A model generated the notes under the pieces. It ran no database searches, was not told the DNA's origin, and saw only the letters and a list, made by a program, of their open reading frames with translations. A stretch of 64,000 nt of DNA from Tigriopus japonicus. Lineage: Eukaryota > Arthropoda > Copepoda > Harpacticoida > Harpacticidae. Below are positions 52,533 through 63,596 of the stretch, piece after piece. The stretch is from NCBI GenBank assembly GCA_010645155.1, contig CM021322.1:5023896-5087895 (forward strand), read 5' to 3'. A program made the translations under genes and the position numbers. How positions within the stretch are numbered: position 1 is the first letter of the stretch; every line of letters starts with the position of its first letter.

Positions 52533-53851
52533 ATTTCAAAGGTATAAATAAGTGATTTAAAACACTTATTTAACAAAGTAAATAATTTTTAAAAACACTT
52601 ATTTCACTTTAAGTTGAATTCACTTTAATTTTACACTTACACTAAAACACTGGCAAAAGAACTCAATAGGAATAATTTTAAGAGAAATCATTGCAAAACT
52701 CATTTTGAAGAAGATAAAAGGGGGACTGCGATGATGTTTAGTACTAGACGAACAATGTCCACTTCATGGATGGGAAGTACAGGGTAGTCACACCCTAGAT
52801 TTTAGTCGAAGTTTTTGACAAAACAAGATGACATAGCCACTTTTTGACTTAAATAACATGAAAAGAAAAGGTGTTTACCTAACATTTTGTAGACTTCATC
52901 TAAGCAATTTAGTCACTATTAGGCTATGTAATGTGCGATCAAATCTGGAATGATTTTTCAGAATAGAGTGTGCTTAATTTGAGGAAGAAAGCCCCCAACG
53001 AATTTTACTATAGCTCATATTTTATATTATTTGAAACAAGAATCCTTGCTGTCAAGATCTTATGGTCAATGTAAAGAAGCAGCTTTATGTTTTAGTAGTT
53101 TGATTAACTTACAAATTGACAATGTCTGCATAACAAAAAAGACAACTTGGCAGAACTTTATCCATTTATTTCTGATATAAAATCAAAATGTAAGGAAAAG
53201 GGGCTGAATTTATGTTGAAGATGCCAAAATATAAAATTAATTTGGCGTCAACTATTTCAAACATGAAGTGAAGATATGAACTCCAAAGACGAAATTTGCG
53301 TTAAATAATATTTTTTCCTTAGAAAGTGGCGAATTTAGCCCTATGAATTAAGCGATTCCACGTAGCATTTCAGTTACGTAATAATCAAAAGACATGTCAA
53401 TTAAATAACTTCAATATTTCTATTATGTGAGATGCCTTTGAAATACGTTCCCCTTTTTTCTCCCAAATTGGTCACACTGCCCTTCAGTTCAGAATAGTTC
53501 CCCGTTAAGGGCTGCCAAAGAGAATACCCTATGTTCTTTCGCACCGCAAACTGACTCAACCGAAGCTCATTTCCTCTTTAAAACACCGCGGTATTGTATT
53601 GTCAAATGGTCTCAGTGCCATAAAGATAATACATCTTTACTTTGCTGGAGCATTTAAGAATTGAATCTACCAAGAATTTCGCCAAACCATAGAAATATGA
53701 CCTCATCCAGGAGTATTTCTGGCATCTTTGCGGTTGTATTTGGCAGCACTGACTGATGCAATTGCAATTATTTACGATTCCAAGTGACAAGATACATCTC
53801 AATCACATCGAGATTTCAGCCTCAAATTGATCCAATTAGAAACTTTCAAAC

Positions 53852-56051
53852 ATGGGAAATGATGGAGGAAGCATCCCCCGACGCGATGAACTCGTCAAAA
53901 CCAAACAAAAAAAGGAACAGGTACTGAATTTTTATTCCTTTTTCAAAGGGTTCAAACCCTCATTTTCCTGCGTTGCAGAATATCATTAAAATGTCTTAAA
54001 TTCAAGGTTGGCTCTGTCAAAAATAGTGACCCAACGACCATGTTCAATGGGATATGTAATTCATTGCGATTTGCCCACAAATTCATTACGTGTGAAAGCA
54101 GGCCTCCAATCTAAGCCTGTTGTGGCCTTTGACTCTCGAATATGATTTTCTCAGCATGAAACAGACAAGTCTACTTCGCTTCAGACGTTAAGAGGACGAA
54201 GAGAGTAAAGATGTTGGGGCCCAAAAATTTATGCCAATTAAATCTATTTCGCGAATCGTCTCCGTGATAGGGAAAGGATCAAATTAACCGATCGCTGTCC
54301 ATATGTATTGAAATGTAATCGTCGCTGTAGTCGTCTTTTAAAAAGTTTAGTTTTTGATATCAAGTAGAGATAGACGGAAAGAGAACTTAACCGAATCCGA
54401 ATCCACCTGACTACAAAGTTATGGACACACATAAGAGAGGTCATCGAATTCAGTTTCAGATGTTTTTTAACAAAAAAAAATGTTTTATTTTCTTCTGAAA
54501 TTCCAGCTTTTATAGTGCCTGTCCCCTTTCGGTTTCTTTAGGCATAACTGAGACCGAAGGAACGAATGCCCATATTTATATATAGTCATAAAGCAATAGC
54601 ATATTATGACCTTCTTTTGGGATTTCAGAAAGACAAAGACTCTGATCGGTTGATGCGATGGCAACATTGCCATCTCACTCAAGAAGCTTTGGGTCGCCGA
54701 ATCGTGGCGTGTCAATTAGGCAGGCTCTACAAAAAAGAGGCCGTCATCGAGAGACTTTTAGACCAAGAGAAGCCATTTCCGCCGGATTGCAGTCACATCA
54801 AAAGTATCAAGGTGAGTCAGTCGGTATTTTTTTAAATTTTTTATTCGAAATCCAAACCCGCATTGCAAAAGTCCGTGTCGCAAGCGCAAAACCAACCGTT
54901 GGTGTTCATAGCCACCAATCGTTTCTCGTAAGGTCTACAGCCTAAAACTGACGAATTGAACACGTCATAGCCCATAATTTCTTCGTAAGTGTGATCGCAG
55001 TCTCGCCAAATCTCATTCCATCGATAAGCTGAAAACTCGTAAAGGTTGTTTTTACATATTTTGACCCAGAAACTAGTGTGAACTGAACTTGAACTTACTT
55101 GAATAGGTATCGTCCTTGAATTTGATACAATGGCGTACGGGATGATCGACTGTGGCTGGACAATTCACGACCACGCCATTATTTGTGTCTGCTTTGGGCT
55201 GAAATCTAGTCGAGTAGCATTGCAATCCAAACACTGTAAAAGGAAATAGTTTTGTTACATTTTTAGAAAATATGCTGCAGCTTTTAGTTCCTCAAAAATA
55301 GCTCACCCAAAATTGAAGAGAGATTCAAAAGCAAGATTAAGGCCAGTTCAAGTCGAAGTTGCTGATCCATTTTGGATTTGCGTCTCGATTTGAAGACCAA
55401 AATGGACTGATTGGTTGTTGTTTTTTTTGCTTTCTCAATTTAGTGAAACGTATAATTTCATTTCAGGACGTCAAGGAACTGGAGCTGGTTGAAAATCCTA
55501 GCTATGAGAACCGAAATCCGTCGAAAGGCGACAATTACATCGACAGTTCAATTGCTCCCTGGATTTGCCCGATGACGGGAATTGAAATGAACGGCCGTTT
55601 CAAGTTTATTTTCGATTGGAAAACTGGCAGGGTATTGTCCGACAAGGCCAATAAATTGATCAAACGTGACGATCCCATGAAGATATCAGAAGAGAATGTG
55701 GTCATTCTCAATCCCGAAGCAGAAGATATCGACCTCATGATCACCAAAATGGAAGCCCGAAAGGCTCGAGAGAAGGCGTTAAAAAAGGCCAAAAAGGAGT
55801 TGAAACGTGGTGGAGAAGCTGATCCGATGAAGAATGGAACAGATGGAGCCCCCAAGAAACCCAAAATCATCGGGAATGTTCCAGCAAATGGTCCTCCTCC
55901 GTCGACAAATGAGAAACTCTCCCTCAAACATGGTTCAGTTCAGAAAGATCCGAGTAAAAGTGAAGTTTACAAATCTCTGTTCTCTTCTCATAAATCGGCT
56001 CAAAACAAGCCCAAGGGTCATTGGGTTACTTTTGACCCTCGCTACAACTGA
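53852..56051 (+). CDS. RTF2: Replication termination factor 2 (RTF2)
   Basis: Exons 53852-53920, 54629-54811 and 55467-56051 (all phase 0) give 278 residues, close to the roughly 300 of animal RTF2. The start MGNDGGSIPRRDELVKTK is characteristic of the family. Two Cys/His-containing RING-like (U-box-like) segments follow: CHLTQEALGRRIVACQLGRLYKK, then WICPMTGIEMNGRFKF with FDWKTGRVLS. The C-terminal half is lysine-rich and charged. It ends in SEVYKSLFSSHK and a short tail. RTF2 acts at stalled or paused replication forks in the nucleus, and in animals it is removed by proteasome shuttle proteins. Intron 2 contains an antisense Ly6-like gene, and the stop lies 78 nt from the end of a second one. 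No disruption is seen. Confidence 0.95.
54841..55370 (-). CDS. Small secreted Ly6/three-finger-like protein, copy A (nested in RTF2 intron 2)
   Basis: Exons, in minus-strand order, are 55307-55370, 55099-55233 and 54841-55028. Both introns are phase 1, giving 128 residues. A hydrophobic signal peptide (about 1-22) leads straight into FGLQCYS, the usual start of a mature Ly6/uPAR domain. Eight cysteines follow, ending in CACDTDFCN, which fits the closing C-x-C...CN signature of the three-finger fold. Proteins of this fold in arthropods act as secreted or GPI-linked regulators of channels, receptors or septate junctions. No C-terminal hydrophobic tail is seen, so a GPI anchor is unlikely and secretion is more probable. 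The gene lies wholly inside RTF2 intron 2 on the opposite strand. It is a clear paralogue of copy B at 56130-56668. Confidence 0.8.
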
Positions 56052-56129
56052 TCTTAATAGTGTATTTTGTCTTGTTATGTTGTGTCCTCGAAATAATGAT
56101 ACTATCAGGAACGAATCGAATACTTTCAT

Positions 56130-56668
56130 TTATTTCGCAACTTGCTCATCCGCAGCATCGCCAGTGTTACAATTATCCTCTCGGCAAGCACAATAAGTTC
56201 CTTTCTCCTCAATCTCGCCAATTTTGGTCTTAAATGGCCAACATCCAGGACCATTGATCCTAAAAGTGTCATAGCCGAAGAGTTGCTCGTACACGTGATC
56301 GCATTCTCTGAACACTTTTCCCGGTCTCGAGTCTAGGAATTGAGAATTGGTGTTAAAATCTGCTTGTTTTAAGTTGAGGGGTTAAAGAAGTTAAGGAAGG
56401 TGTGAGGGGTTAATCAGTTTGAAAATAACTCAAGACCTGTTTTGAATTTGACACAATATCTCAAAGTGGCTCCGGCCGCATCTCGGCATTCCACAGATTC
56501 GCCATTATCCGCAGTTTTTCGGCTCTGACCATTTGAGGAATAGCATTTCAATCCAAAGGCTGGAATATTATATGCAATGTACTGGGGATAATTGGTTGGT
56601 TATATTCAATCCTTACCAACACTGGCAAATAATGAGAATACCAACAAGATTAGAAGTCTGTTACCCAT
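56130..56668 (-). CDS. Small secreted Ly6/three-finger-like protein, copy B
   Basis: Exons, in minus-strand order, are 56617-56668, 56437-56559 and 56130-56332. Phase-1 introns sit at the same places as in copy A. The product is 125 residues. The signal peptide (about 1-18) is followed by AFGLKCYS, and eight cysteines align one-for-one with copy A, ending in CACREDNCN. Shared words include NG near the first loop, C-V/I-KFK, ECDH/DCDH and GYD. The donor after exon 2 (AG|GTCTTG) is weak, so that junction is less sure, but the resulting frame matches the paralogue. The gene converges with RTF2, with 78 nt between the stops, so the two 3'UTRs may overlap. Function is unknown beyond the fold. Confidence 0.75.
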
Positions 56669-57007
56669 GATTGGCGGTTTTCGACTGTTCTTGGTTTTGT
56701 TTAATTCTTGGTTGTCTGGCAATTGAAGATATCGATTGTCTTTCTCAAGAGGTCAGTCAACAAAGCGAAACGAGGATCATCCTTATTGCAAGGTTCATAA
56801 AATATTCATCGAGCTTTAAAAATCGAAAAAAGAACGAGACAATGGGCTTGAGATTTGACATCAGGGTTTAATTGAATATTTAACATTCAACACTGAAAAG
56901 GAACAAGTAGTTTTGAACTTTTGACACGTTTCCGGTTCGTCTTCGCTTTGAGTAATTGCGAGATTTGAAGACAAGGTAGACCAATGCTGAATAATAGATA
57001 TGGTTGA

Positions 57008-59203
57008 TTACGTGGAAATCGTGTCAAAGTTCACGAGAGGCGAGAATCCCGCGTATTCTGACAAAAGCGTGGCGGCCATGGTTTGGTTAAAATCCTCTTC
57101 AAATGCAAATTCTTGCCGATCCATTTGCAACTTACAATTGCGGAACGCCATCTGAAGGTTGGTCAAATTCTGAGCTGATGTGTGAGACCATTGGGTACAT
57201 CGAAAGGTATGCAGCTCGTTCTGATCCAAGAGCACGCACTTGATCTGGTTCAAGTCGAGCTCACAGCGATCCGTCTCCAAAATTTGCAGGTCTCGGAACA
57301 GTGCAATAAAATTGACCAACTGGCCGGGTAGAATTTGCAACGAGAACAATTGCAAATGGTCCACGGAAGTCGACAGAGGACTCTGACGATTGTATCGCAC
57401 GGGTTGATCCCAATCCGGTTTCACGGAGCAATCGCACAAAACCAGTGTCTCCAAGTTCAAACACTGTCCTATGGTGAGGTAGAGGTCTTCCAAGCTCAGG
57501 TCCTTGACTTCGAGTAAATGAAGTGTCACGATATTACGCCCATTGAGACTGACAAAATCCACCACGGTCTGGTCCACGGGTCGGCTCTTGTAATTGAGTC
57601 GTAAGAGCCGCATTCGGGGAAGCAAGCCCAAACCTTCGAGGTTGTAGAAGAGGGCCGAGTCCAATGATAACCATTCGATTTGCGGGCAGAGCTTGGTAAC
57701 TAGCTCCAAATGGTTGGAGGACAAGAGTTCCATGGAGTGGAACAACATGGTCTTGAGGCCGAATTGCGGGAACACGGCTTCACAAGTGTTGAAATCGATG
57801 TACGTGAGCACATCGGACATGACATCGTAAATGACGTGGCGTAAGCCGGGCAGACCATTCAATAACAGAGCCACGCCTTTGGGACTGACCCCTTGGAAGA
57901 AACCTGGAACAAAAAGTGAAATTCTAGGATGTTTTTGAGTCTGTTGAGTGGTGCCCATTCTAGTTATCATGTTCCCAAAAAATAATTCAAATACATAAAA
58001 CTAAATCAGTATTTTTACTTTCGTCAAGACGACGACCAGTCTCCTTACTTTTTTCACGCACGCAAAAATTTCACGCATTAAGAGAAACAGTCAAGAATCT
58101 GCCAATAGTAACTCGTTGCTAGAACAATATATCAAATATCATTTATACGTTAGATGTATGAATTTTGAAATTTTTTGTTGTTGATTTATCTATTTATAAG
58201 AAATCTTATTCCTCGTTGGGGTGGTAAAAAATCCGCAAACATCAAAACAAATTTCAGAAGCAGCAATGTATTTCTTCAAAGTTTATTCCTTTCTCAAAAG
58301 ATTATACGAAATACGTACGCATTTCAGTCCGCGAGGACATTTTTTTTAAATTGACTTTGTTTTTTTTGGTTTTCATGTGACAAAATGTGCCAGCCATTTC
58401 ATCAATCTTCGATTCCACCTACCTTGCATGATAATCGTGTGCAGCTTCCGGCAACATAACAACCACGACAATCCCACATTGGTGATGGCCGTGCCCGTGA
58501 GGACCACACTCTCCAATTTGGGGCAATTAATGCCCACAATCGAGGCCACGTCATCATCGCATTGCTTGGGCAAGGCCAACACCCGCAAACGATTCATAAA
58601 CTTCAGGATATGGGCCAAGAGATACGTGGTGATGGCCGGACTATCGGCCTTCTCCAAGTACAATTCCTCGATCTGACTGCATTTAATCAGACACGAAATG
58701 GTGGGCATCAACACCCGATCCACGTAACGTTGAGCCCGGAATCGTCGGGTGTGTTTGGGAAAGAACAGAATGATGTATTGCATGAGTTGTTTGCCCACAT
58801 AATCGTAATGTCCGGCCACTTCCAAAGCGCACAAAACGTGATCCAGGAACTGCTCGTACAAATGACCCGGAACTAATTGGAAGAAATGTTGATCCAACAG
58901 CGGGAACACGGCTTCCCACATGGATTCTTGGACGTACACGTCCATGGATTGCGGATCGAGCGGGGGTGGACCGCCCACGGGACCGCCCAATCCCGCCTCG
59001 CCCAAGATTTCCAGCGAATGGATCTTTTGGCGATGGAATTCGTACAGCGACGTGGTGGCGTAGATGGCGGCCGTGCGGATGCACAGGTCGTGCAAAGTGG
59101 GCGGGCCCCGACCGCCCACGAGCAAGGCGGGCGGGGCATTGGGGTGATTGGAGAGACAACTGCGCAGAATTTGGGCCAATTCCATGCCCTTGGCCGCGAT
59201 CAT
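57008..59203 (-). CDS. Leucine-rich-repeat protein of unknown role
   Basis: Exons 58423-59203 and 57008-57903 join in phase 1 to give 558 residues. The N-terminal part is alpha-helical, with a short glycine/proline-rich loop (about 70-85). From about residue 180 to the end it reads as irregular leucine-rich repeats of the kind found in F-box/LRR and ZYG11-like substrate receptors. Examples are LRVLALPKQ, KLESVVLTG, IEWLSLDS, LRLNY, LETLVLCDC and LQILETDRCEL. There is no clear F-box, signal peptide or membrane helix, so a cytoplasmic or nuclear protein-binding role is likely. I do not recognise the orthologue. Exon 1 is notably GC-rich compared with its surroundings. The start MIAAKGMEL was used; MEL six codons later is equally possible. 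The intron (57904-58422) is AT-rich and looks empty. Confidence 0.8.
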
Positions 59204-59549
59204 TCACCCGGTGCCTTAGACGAGGACGGACATGGTGGTTGGTGGGCGTGGCGGAGGCGGATCAATCACGGGCGTGAACCACTCACTCACTCACTTCACG
59301 TTTGAACACGATCGACGGGATCGGAGGAAAAGAAAGTTTGACGGGAAACGGCAGATGGCGCTCACAGCCAATTTGACCTTTGACTGCTGAGATGAGTTTG
59401 GCAAACCTGTGTAGTCGGTGTGTTTACCGGTGAATAGGGTTTCCAGATTTAGAGCCATGACGCCGATGAAGCGCTTTTCCCTTCTCCAGATTGAGAAAAA
59501 ACATGATCAATGCTCCGTTTTAGAAGGTGTTGTAGTTACAGGGCTTTAG

Positions 59550-60088
59550 CAGACCTGTTCAATTACCTTATCTAGATAAAAGATAAAGATAAAAGATGGT
59601 TTATCTTTTATTTTAGTTAAGTTCTCTATCTATCTTTCTCTAGATACTTTTTTCGGGAAAGTATCTTAAAGTATTTTTTTCGAGATACTTTTTTCGGAAA
59701 AGTATGTAGAAGTATCTTTATTTAGATATTTTCTTTTGGAAAACTATCTTAAACTATCTTTATCTAGATAATGTGTTCTATCAATCTTTTGTGTTAAAGC
59801 ATCCATTATGCATTGTTTGGTAAGCATAATGCATTTTCCCAAAAAGTATTTAGAAGTATCTTTTAAAGATACGTATTGTGAAAAGTATCTTGACGAATCT
59901 TATCTAGATAGTTTTTTCGGGAAGTTATCTTGAACTATCTTTATCTAGATACTTTTTCAGGAAGTATCTTGAGGTATCTTTATCTAGATACATTTTTTAA
60001 GAAGTATCTTAAACTATCTTTATCTAGATACTTTGCGGAAAATACTATCTTATCTCGATACTTTTTCAAAGTATCTTGAACAGGTCTG
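59550..60088. mobile_element. hAT-like MITE with 13-bp terminal inverted repeats and 8-bp target duplication
   Basis: The left end CAGACCTGTTCAA (59550-59562) and right end TTGAACAGGTCTG (60076-60088) are perfect inverted repeats. Directly outside both ends is GGCTTTAG (59542-59549 and 60089-60096), an 8-bp direct repeat. Ends starting CAG with 8-bp duplications are diagnostic of the hAT superfamily. The 539-bp element has no coding capacity, so it is non-autonomous and needs a hAT transposase from elsewhere. Its interior is a degenerate array of units of roughly 45-60 bp built on the palindrome TATCTAGATA and words such as AAGTATCTT. This gives heavy self-complementarity. Perfect ends and an unmutated duplication suggest fairly recent insertion. 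Confidence 0.9.
59568..60075. repeat. TATCTAGATA-based tandem repeat array inside the MITE
   Basis: The MITE interior repeats a degenerate unit of TATCTAGATA, a TTTTTCGGGAA-like spacer and one or two GTATCTT words. Because the core is its own reverse complement, the array can fold on itself in many ways. Copy number and unit length vary, so it is better seen as a degenerate minisatellite than as a regular array. Confidence 0.75.
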
Positions 60089-61258
60089 GGCTTTAGCCGT
60101 TCCTCGAAAAAAGGGACGGATTACAGTTCCCGTTTCCTTCATCTGAAATGAGGAACGCGTTACTCCTGAATTCCTTGTGGAAAAAAGGAATGGCATTACG
60201 AAGTACAAATTACTGTTTTATATACGCATTAATTTTCAGGATGATTAAAGGTGTGTTTTTAATCATCTTAAAAATTGAAGATAAACTTAAATGCAACTTA
60301 ACACAAGAAGCGCTAATTGGTGTGCCACGTTTAACGTAAGGTTATTGAATGCAGTGATCCCTTTGAACCTCTGGTGTCTTCTAGAGGGCTAATAGAAAAA
60401 TGACACTCCAGTACAGTCAGTGGAGATTTGTTTTGAACACGCTTCATTGATCCAGTTGCCAGGGTGTCAAGTGACTTGATTCATTATACATTGCTCTTGT
60501 TTGAATGACCAAAGCAGTTGGATGAGCAATTTTGCCACTGACTCCCTAAAAATGCAAGTTTGGGTTGTGAATCACGTGACTTTGCGTGTTCAGTGTCAAA
60601 TCCCATCCAGTCCCATCACACACATACCGCGGGCTTGGTGACTCACAAACATTTTCGGGATGTTATTTCTCTTTTAGCCCTCTAGTTGGTCTAATTAAAG
60701 AAATTGACGTGGTCTCAAACTTTTAAGCCCACTGTATTTTTTTTTTGGGATTCATGACTGGCAAAAATGGCAGTAAAATGTAAGATTAGGCCCTCACCTT
60801 CCGTGTCTACTTCATATTACACGTTACCACACGGACAAACAGCCGCATCCGCCCATAAGTTGTTGCGGTTTCTTACCATGCATAACAGAGGTCTCAGATT
60901 CGTCCCTCCTCCCCTATCTTTCTCAAGGGAACGGGTCGACGTTAATCCACTAAAAATATCCTCTCGGGAAAAATCTGGACGACCTTATGGCTGGCTTCGT
61001 TTACCGGGCAATCGTCAACCCATCGACAAAAAAACGAATCGGACCCCAAGCCATCTCGCGCACGACCCGTGCGTTTTTTACTCGCCCAACCTACGGTGAC
61101 ACTACCGGTGACGCCAGATTTGGGCCACAACATTCTTCCTTCATTTCATCCGGAATCAACAACGTGAGAGATTGATTGATTGATTGATTCACGGACTGAC
61201 TGAATCCCTTTGGCTTGAGCTCTCTCTCTCCGATCGTTCCTCAATCCCCGTGTCCAGC

Positions 61259-62792
61259 ATGACGGACGACTACGCCGAGCAGAACAGTCTCCTGGAAGAG
61301 GAGGAGGAAGAGGAGGACCCCTCGGTGGTGGAGGAGGAGGCCGATCTGAGTTCGGCCCACGACGACCACGACCCCGAATTGGAGGCCATCAAAGCGCGTG
61401 TGCGACAAATGGAAGAAGAGGCCGAGAAGCTCAAACAGATGCAATCCGAAGTCGATCAACAGATGGTGGGCGGGGGCGGGGGCGGAGGCGGTGGTCCCAT
61501 GGGCGGCGGACCCGGCAGTCTGGTCTCGGGGGTGGGCGGGGGATCGCAGAGCAATTTATCCTACGAAGAGAAGATGGAGGTGGATGGGCGGTCCGTGTAC
61601 GTGGGCAATGTTGACTACGGAGCCACGGCCGAAGAATTGGAACAGCATTTTCACGGCTGCGGGGCCATCAATCGCGTCACCATCTTGTGCAACAAGTTCG
61701 ACGGACACCCGAAGGGCTTTGCCTACGTGGAGTTCACCGACAAGGACTCGGTGGGCACGGCCATGGCCTTCGATGACTCGCTCTTTCGAGGACGACAGAT
61801 CAAAGTGAGTGCGAAAAGGAACGAGTACTATCGACATCCGGGAACAACGTTGTTCTGGGAACGCGATGATCATGATAAGCCGCTAGGCCGGATATGGTAG
61901 AAGAAAGGGTCCTTTGGGGGCAAAGGTTCGATGATAGAGAGTGTTTTCCGGTCGAAACAGACTCCCCAACCTTCATGCTGGTTGATGATTAAGTTCGCCG
62001 AAGTGGTGAAATGCTATTGAGTAAGGGTCATGGTTTTGAAATACGGGACAAATAGTTCTTTGACCAAGTGTGTCACGATTAACGTCCATGTCAATAGTCG
62101 GCCAATAAATTAACTTCTTTTTTCCCATGACTAGGTGATGCCCAAACGCACGAATAAACCGGGAATTACCAACTCGCATCGACCTCCTAGGGGCGGAAGG
62201 GGCGGATTTCGAGGCGCTTCCAGGGGTGGATATCGAGGGCGCGGCGGGTTTGGAGCCATGCGCAGGCCGAGGTATGCGATAGTGAATGAATAGATGGGTC
62301 TGAAACGGGGTTCGACATGTCAAGGAACATTTCAGGAGTGAAGATGGCAAGCCTAGGCCAAGGATTTGGTTCATGGACTATTTCCAGTTTTACAATTTCT
62401 TTTTTCAAACGGAGAAAAACTGATAGCGAACCTCTTTTCTATCTTATACCACCTGACGTAAACTCACCTTACATATGGCCAATCTACGAAATTGCATATT
62501 GTTGTTCTCGAATAAAAAGAACCTAATACACTAGCTTAGTTCAGCCAACCCTCTCTATACGTGACAATTATCACGGCCTCTCACAGCCTTGATTTTAAGT
62601 CTTCTGCTTGAGTAAAATATGCCTAATTTCCAAGTTAAGCCTACTTCCCCAAAGAGTGGCACTTAATGTAAAACATGTCTCTGTTTACGATGTCGACCCC
62701 TTGACATAATTTCAAGTAAACTAGATATCTCAAACACATTAATGTCTTGTTTCAGGTACCGAGGGCGTGGCGCTTTCTATTCCCCCTATTAG
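61259..62792 (+). CDS. PABPN1: Nuclear poly(A)-binding protein (PABPN1/Pabp2)
   Basis: Exons 61259-61804, 62135-62271 and 62756-62792 give 239 residues. The order is standard for the family. There is an acidic N-terminus (about 1-45) and a coiled-coil helix (about 45-70; [19 protein letters not shown]). A glycine-rich spacer follows, then one RRM with RNP2 SVYVGNVD and RNP1 KGFAYVEF. The arginine/glycine-rich tail ends in FYSPY. The last five residues, encoded by the tiny third exon, match the conserved end of PABPN1. The protein binds growing poly(A) tails in the nucleus and stimulates poly(A) polymerase; the RG tail is normally arginine-methylated and imported by transportin. The first in-frame ATG with the MTDDYAE context was used. 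An earlier in-frame ATG at 61184 lies in GATT-repeat UTR-like DNA. There is no alanine expansion; the spacer is a glycine run. Confidence 0.96.
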
Positions 62793-63077
62793 TGACGAAG
62801 GGGTCACTCGGTTTTTTTCATCTGGCACCCCACATTTTTGCTCGCTTCATCATCGCTCATTCGACCCATTCAGCAGGGGCCTCAAACTTAAAAGGAACGG
62901 GGAAAAGTAGACAAAACAAAGAGGATAGGAGAACCAGAAAAAAAAAATCAACAAAAAAGATGGGCCGGACACAAAAGAACATTCAACAATCCAAAAAAGA
63001 GCCATGTTAATATAATTGTAATTCTCGAAAAGAACAGAAAATGCCCACATGTTAGTTGAGAAAGAAAAAAGGTTTTG

Positions 63078-63497
63078 ATGGTTCAAGAACTTTCAACTAG
63101 TTTGAGTCCCCTTGAAGTTTGGCGGAAGTGTATCCGTCTCCTTCAATCTTCATCGTCCAGTTTATTGGGCGGAGTGGACCCATTGGATCTTCCTCTTGAT
63201 CGGCAAACATCCTTGAGCTCAATCAGGGTAAGTTGTTGCACTCCTCCTCCTCTTCCTCTCCGGCTTATTTGGTCATTTCAGAGCCTACTTTACCGTCAAG
63301 TATTGAATGTCGTGGACCCGCGCCATGTTTCCCGTGTTTTGCCCATGATTATATCGATCTATTTTCACACGTTTTTGCTTGATTTTGCCCCACAAACTCA
63401 TTTCTTGGCTATTCATGCCAGAAATGGCTTTGTCTGGTTGTTGCTGTTCCTCTCTCTTTTCCTTATGTCACAATATAAAAGGGAAACAAACACTTAA
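63078..63497 (+). CDS. Doubtful small membrane protein, or PABPN1 3'UTR
   Basis: An open frame from ATG 63078 to a stop at 63495-63497 contains a 54-nt segment, 63228-63281, bounded by a good GTAAGT donor and a TTTCAG acceptor. It is open in frame, so both spliced (121 residues) and unspliced (139 residues) forms could be translated. The C-terminal part has one membrane-helix-like stretch (FVWLLLFLSLFLM). I recognise no family. It begins about 285 nt after the PABPN1 stop on the same strand, so it could simply be part of that gene's 3'UTR. Treat as a weak candidate. Confidence 0.25.
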   Translation: MVQELSTSLSPLEVWRKCIRLLQSSSSSLLGGVDPLDLPLDRQTSLSSIRVSCCTPPPLPLRLIWSFQSLLYRQVLNVVDPRHVSRVLPMIISIYFHTFLLDFAPQTHFLAIHARNGFVWLLLFLSLFLMSQYKRETNT

Positions 63498-63596
63498 AAA
63501 AACAAAAAAAACAATCCGATTCCGATGCGTTTATTAGTACATTCTGAATATTTTGACTTAGATTCATGACTCACGGGTGAACGAGATATGGTGTAG

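Larger units (their letters stand above)
51341..53851. other. AT-rich intergenic region with assembly gap
   Basis: No gene recognised on either side of the gap. The DNA is AT-rich with short repeated words such as CCATATT and TTGCCA just before the gap, suggesting repetitive DNA that the assembly could not resolve. The right end should contain the RTF2 promoter. Frames spanning the N run are artefacts. Confidence 0.5.
59204..61258. other. Divergent intergenic region (LRR gene / PABPN1) with inserted repeats
   Basis: The two flanking genes point away from each other, so each promoter should be near its own end. The middle is occupied by the hAT-like MITE at 59550-60088. Just to its right is a smaller inverted repeat: CGTTCCTC at 60098-60105 and GAGGAACG at 60150-60157. 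Short open frames around 60148 and 60767-61175 show no domain. A (GATT)n run near 61171-61189 lies in the likely PABPN1 5'UTR. Confidence 0.5.

Noticed and set aside
52042..52576. Open frames spanning the N run
   Set aside because: They exist only because N was translated as X.
58683..59305. Several long frames on both strands over the LRR exon 1
   Set aside because: The GC-rich exon opens other frames by lacking stops; only the LRR frame joins in phase to the next exon and has leucine periodicity.
59568..60075. Repeat array considered as a CRISPR-like array
   Set aside because: Units are degenerate and self-palindromic with no unique spacers, the genome is eukaryotic, and the array is enclosed by hAT-type ends.
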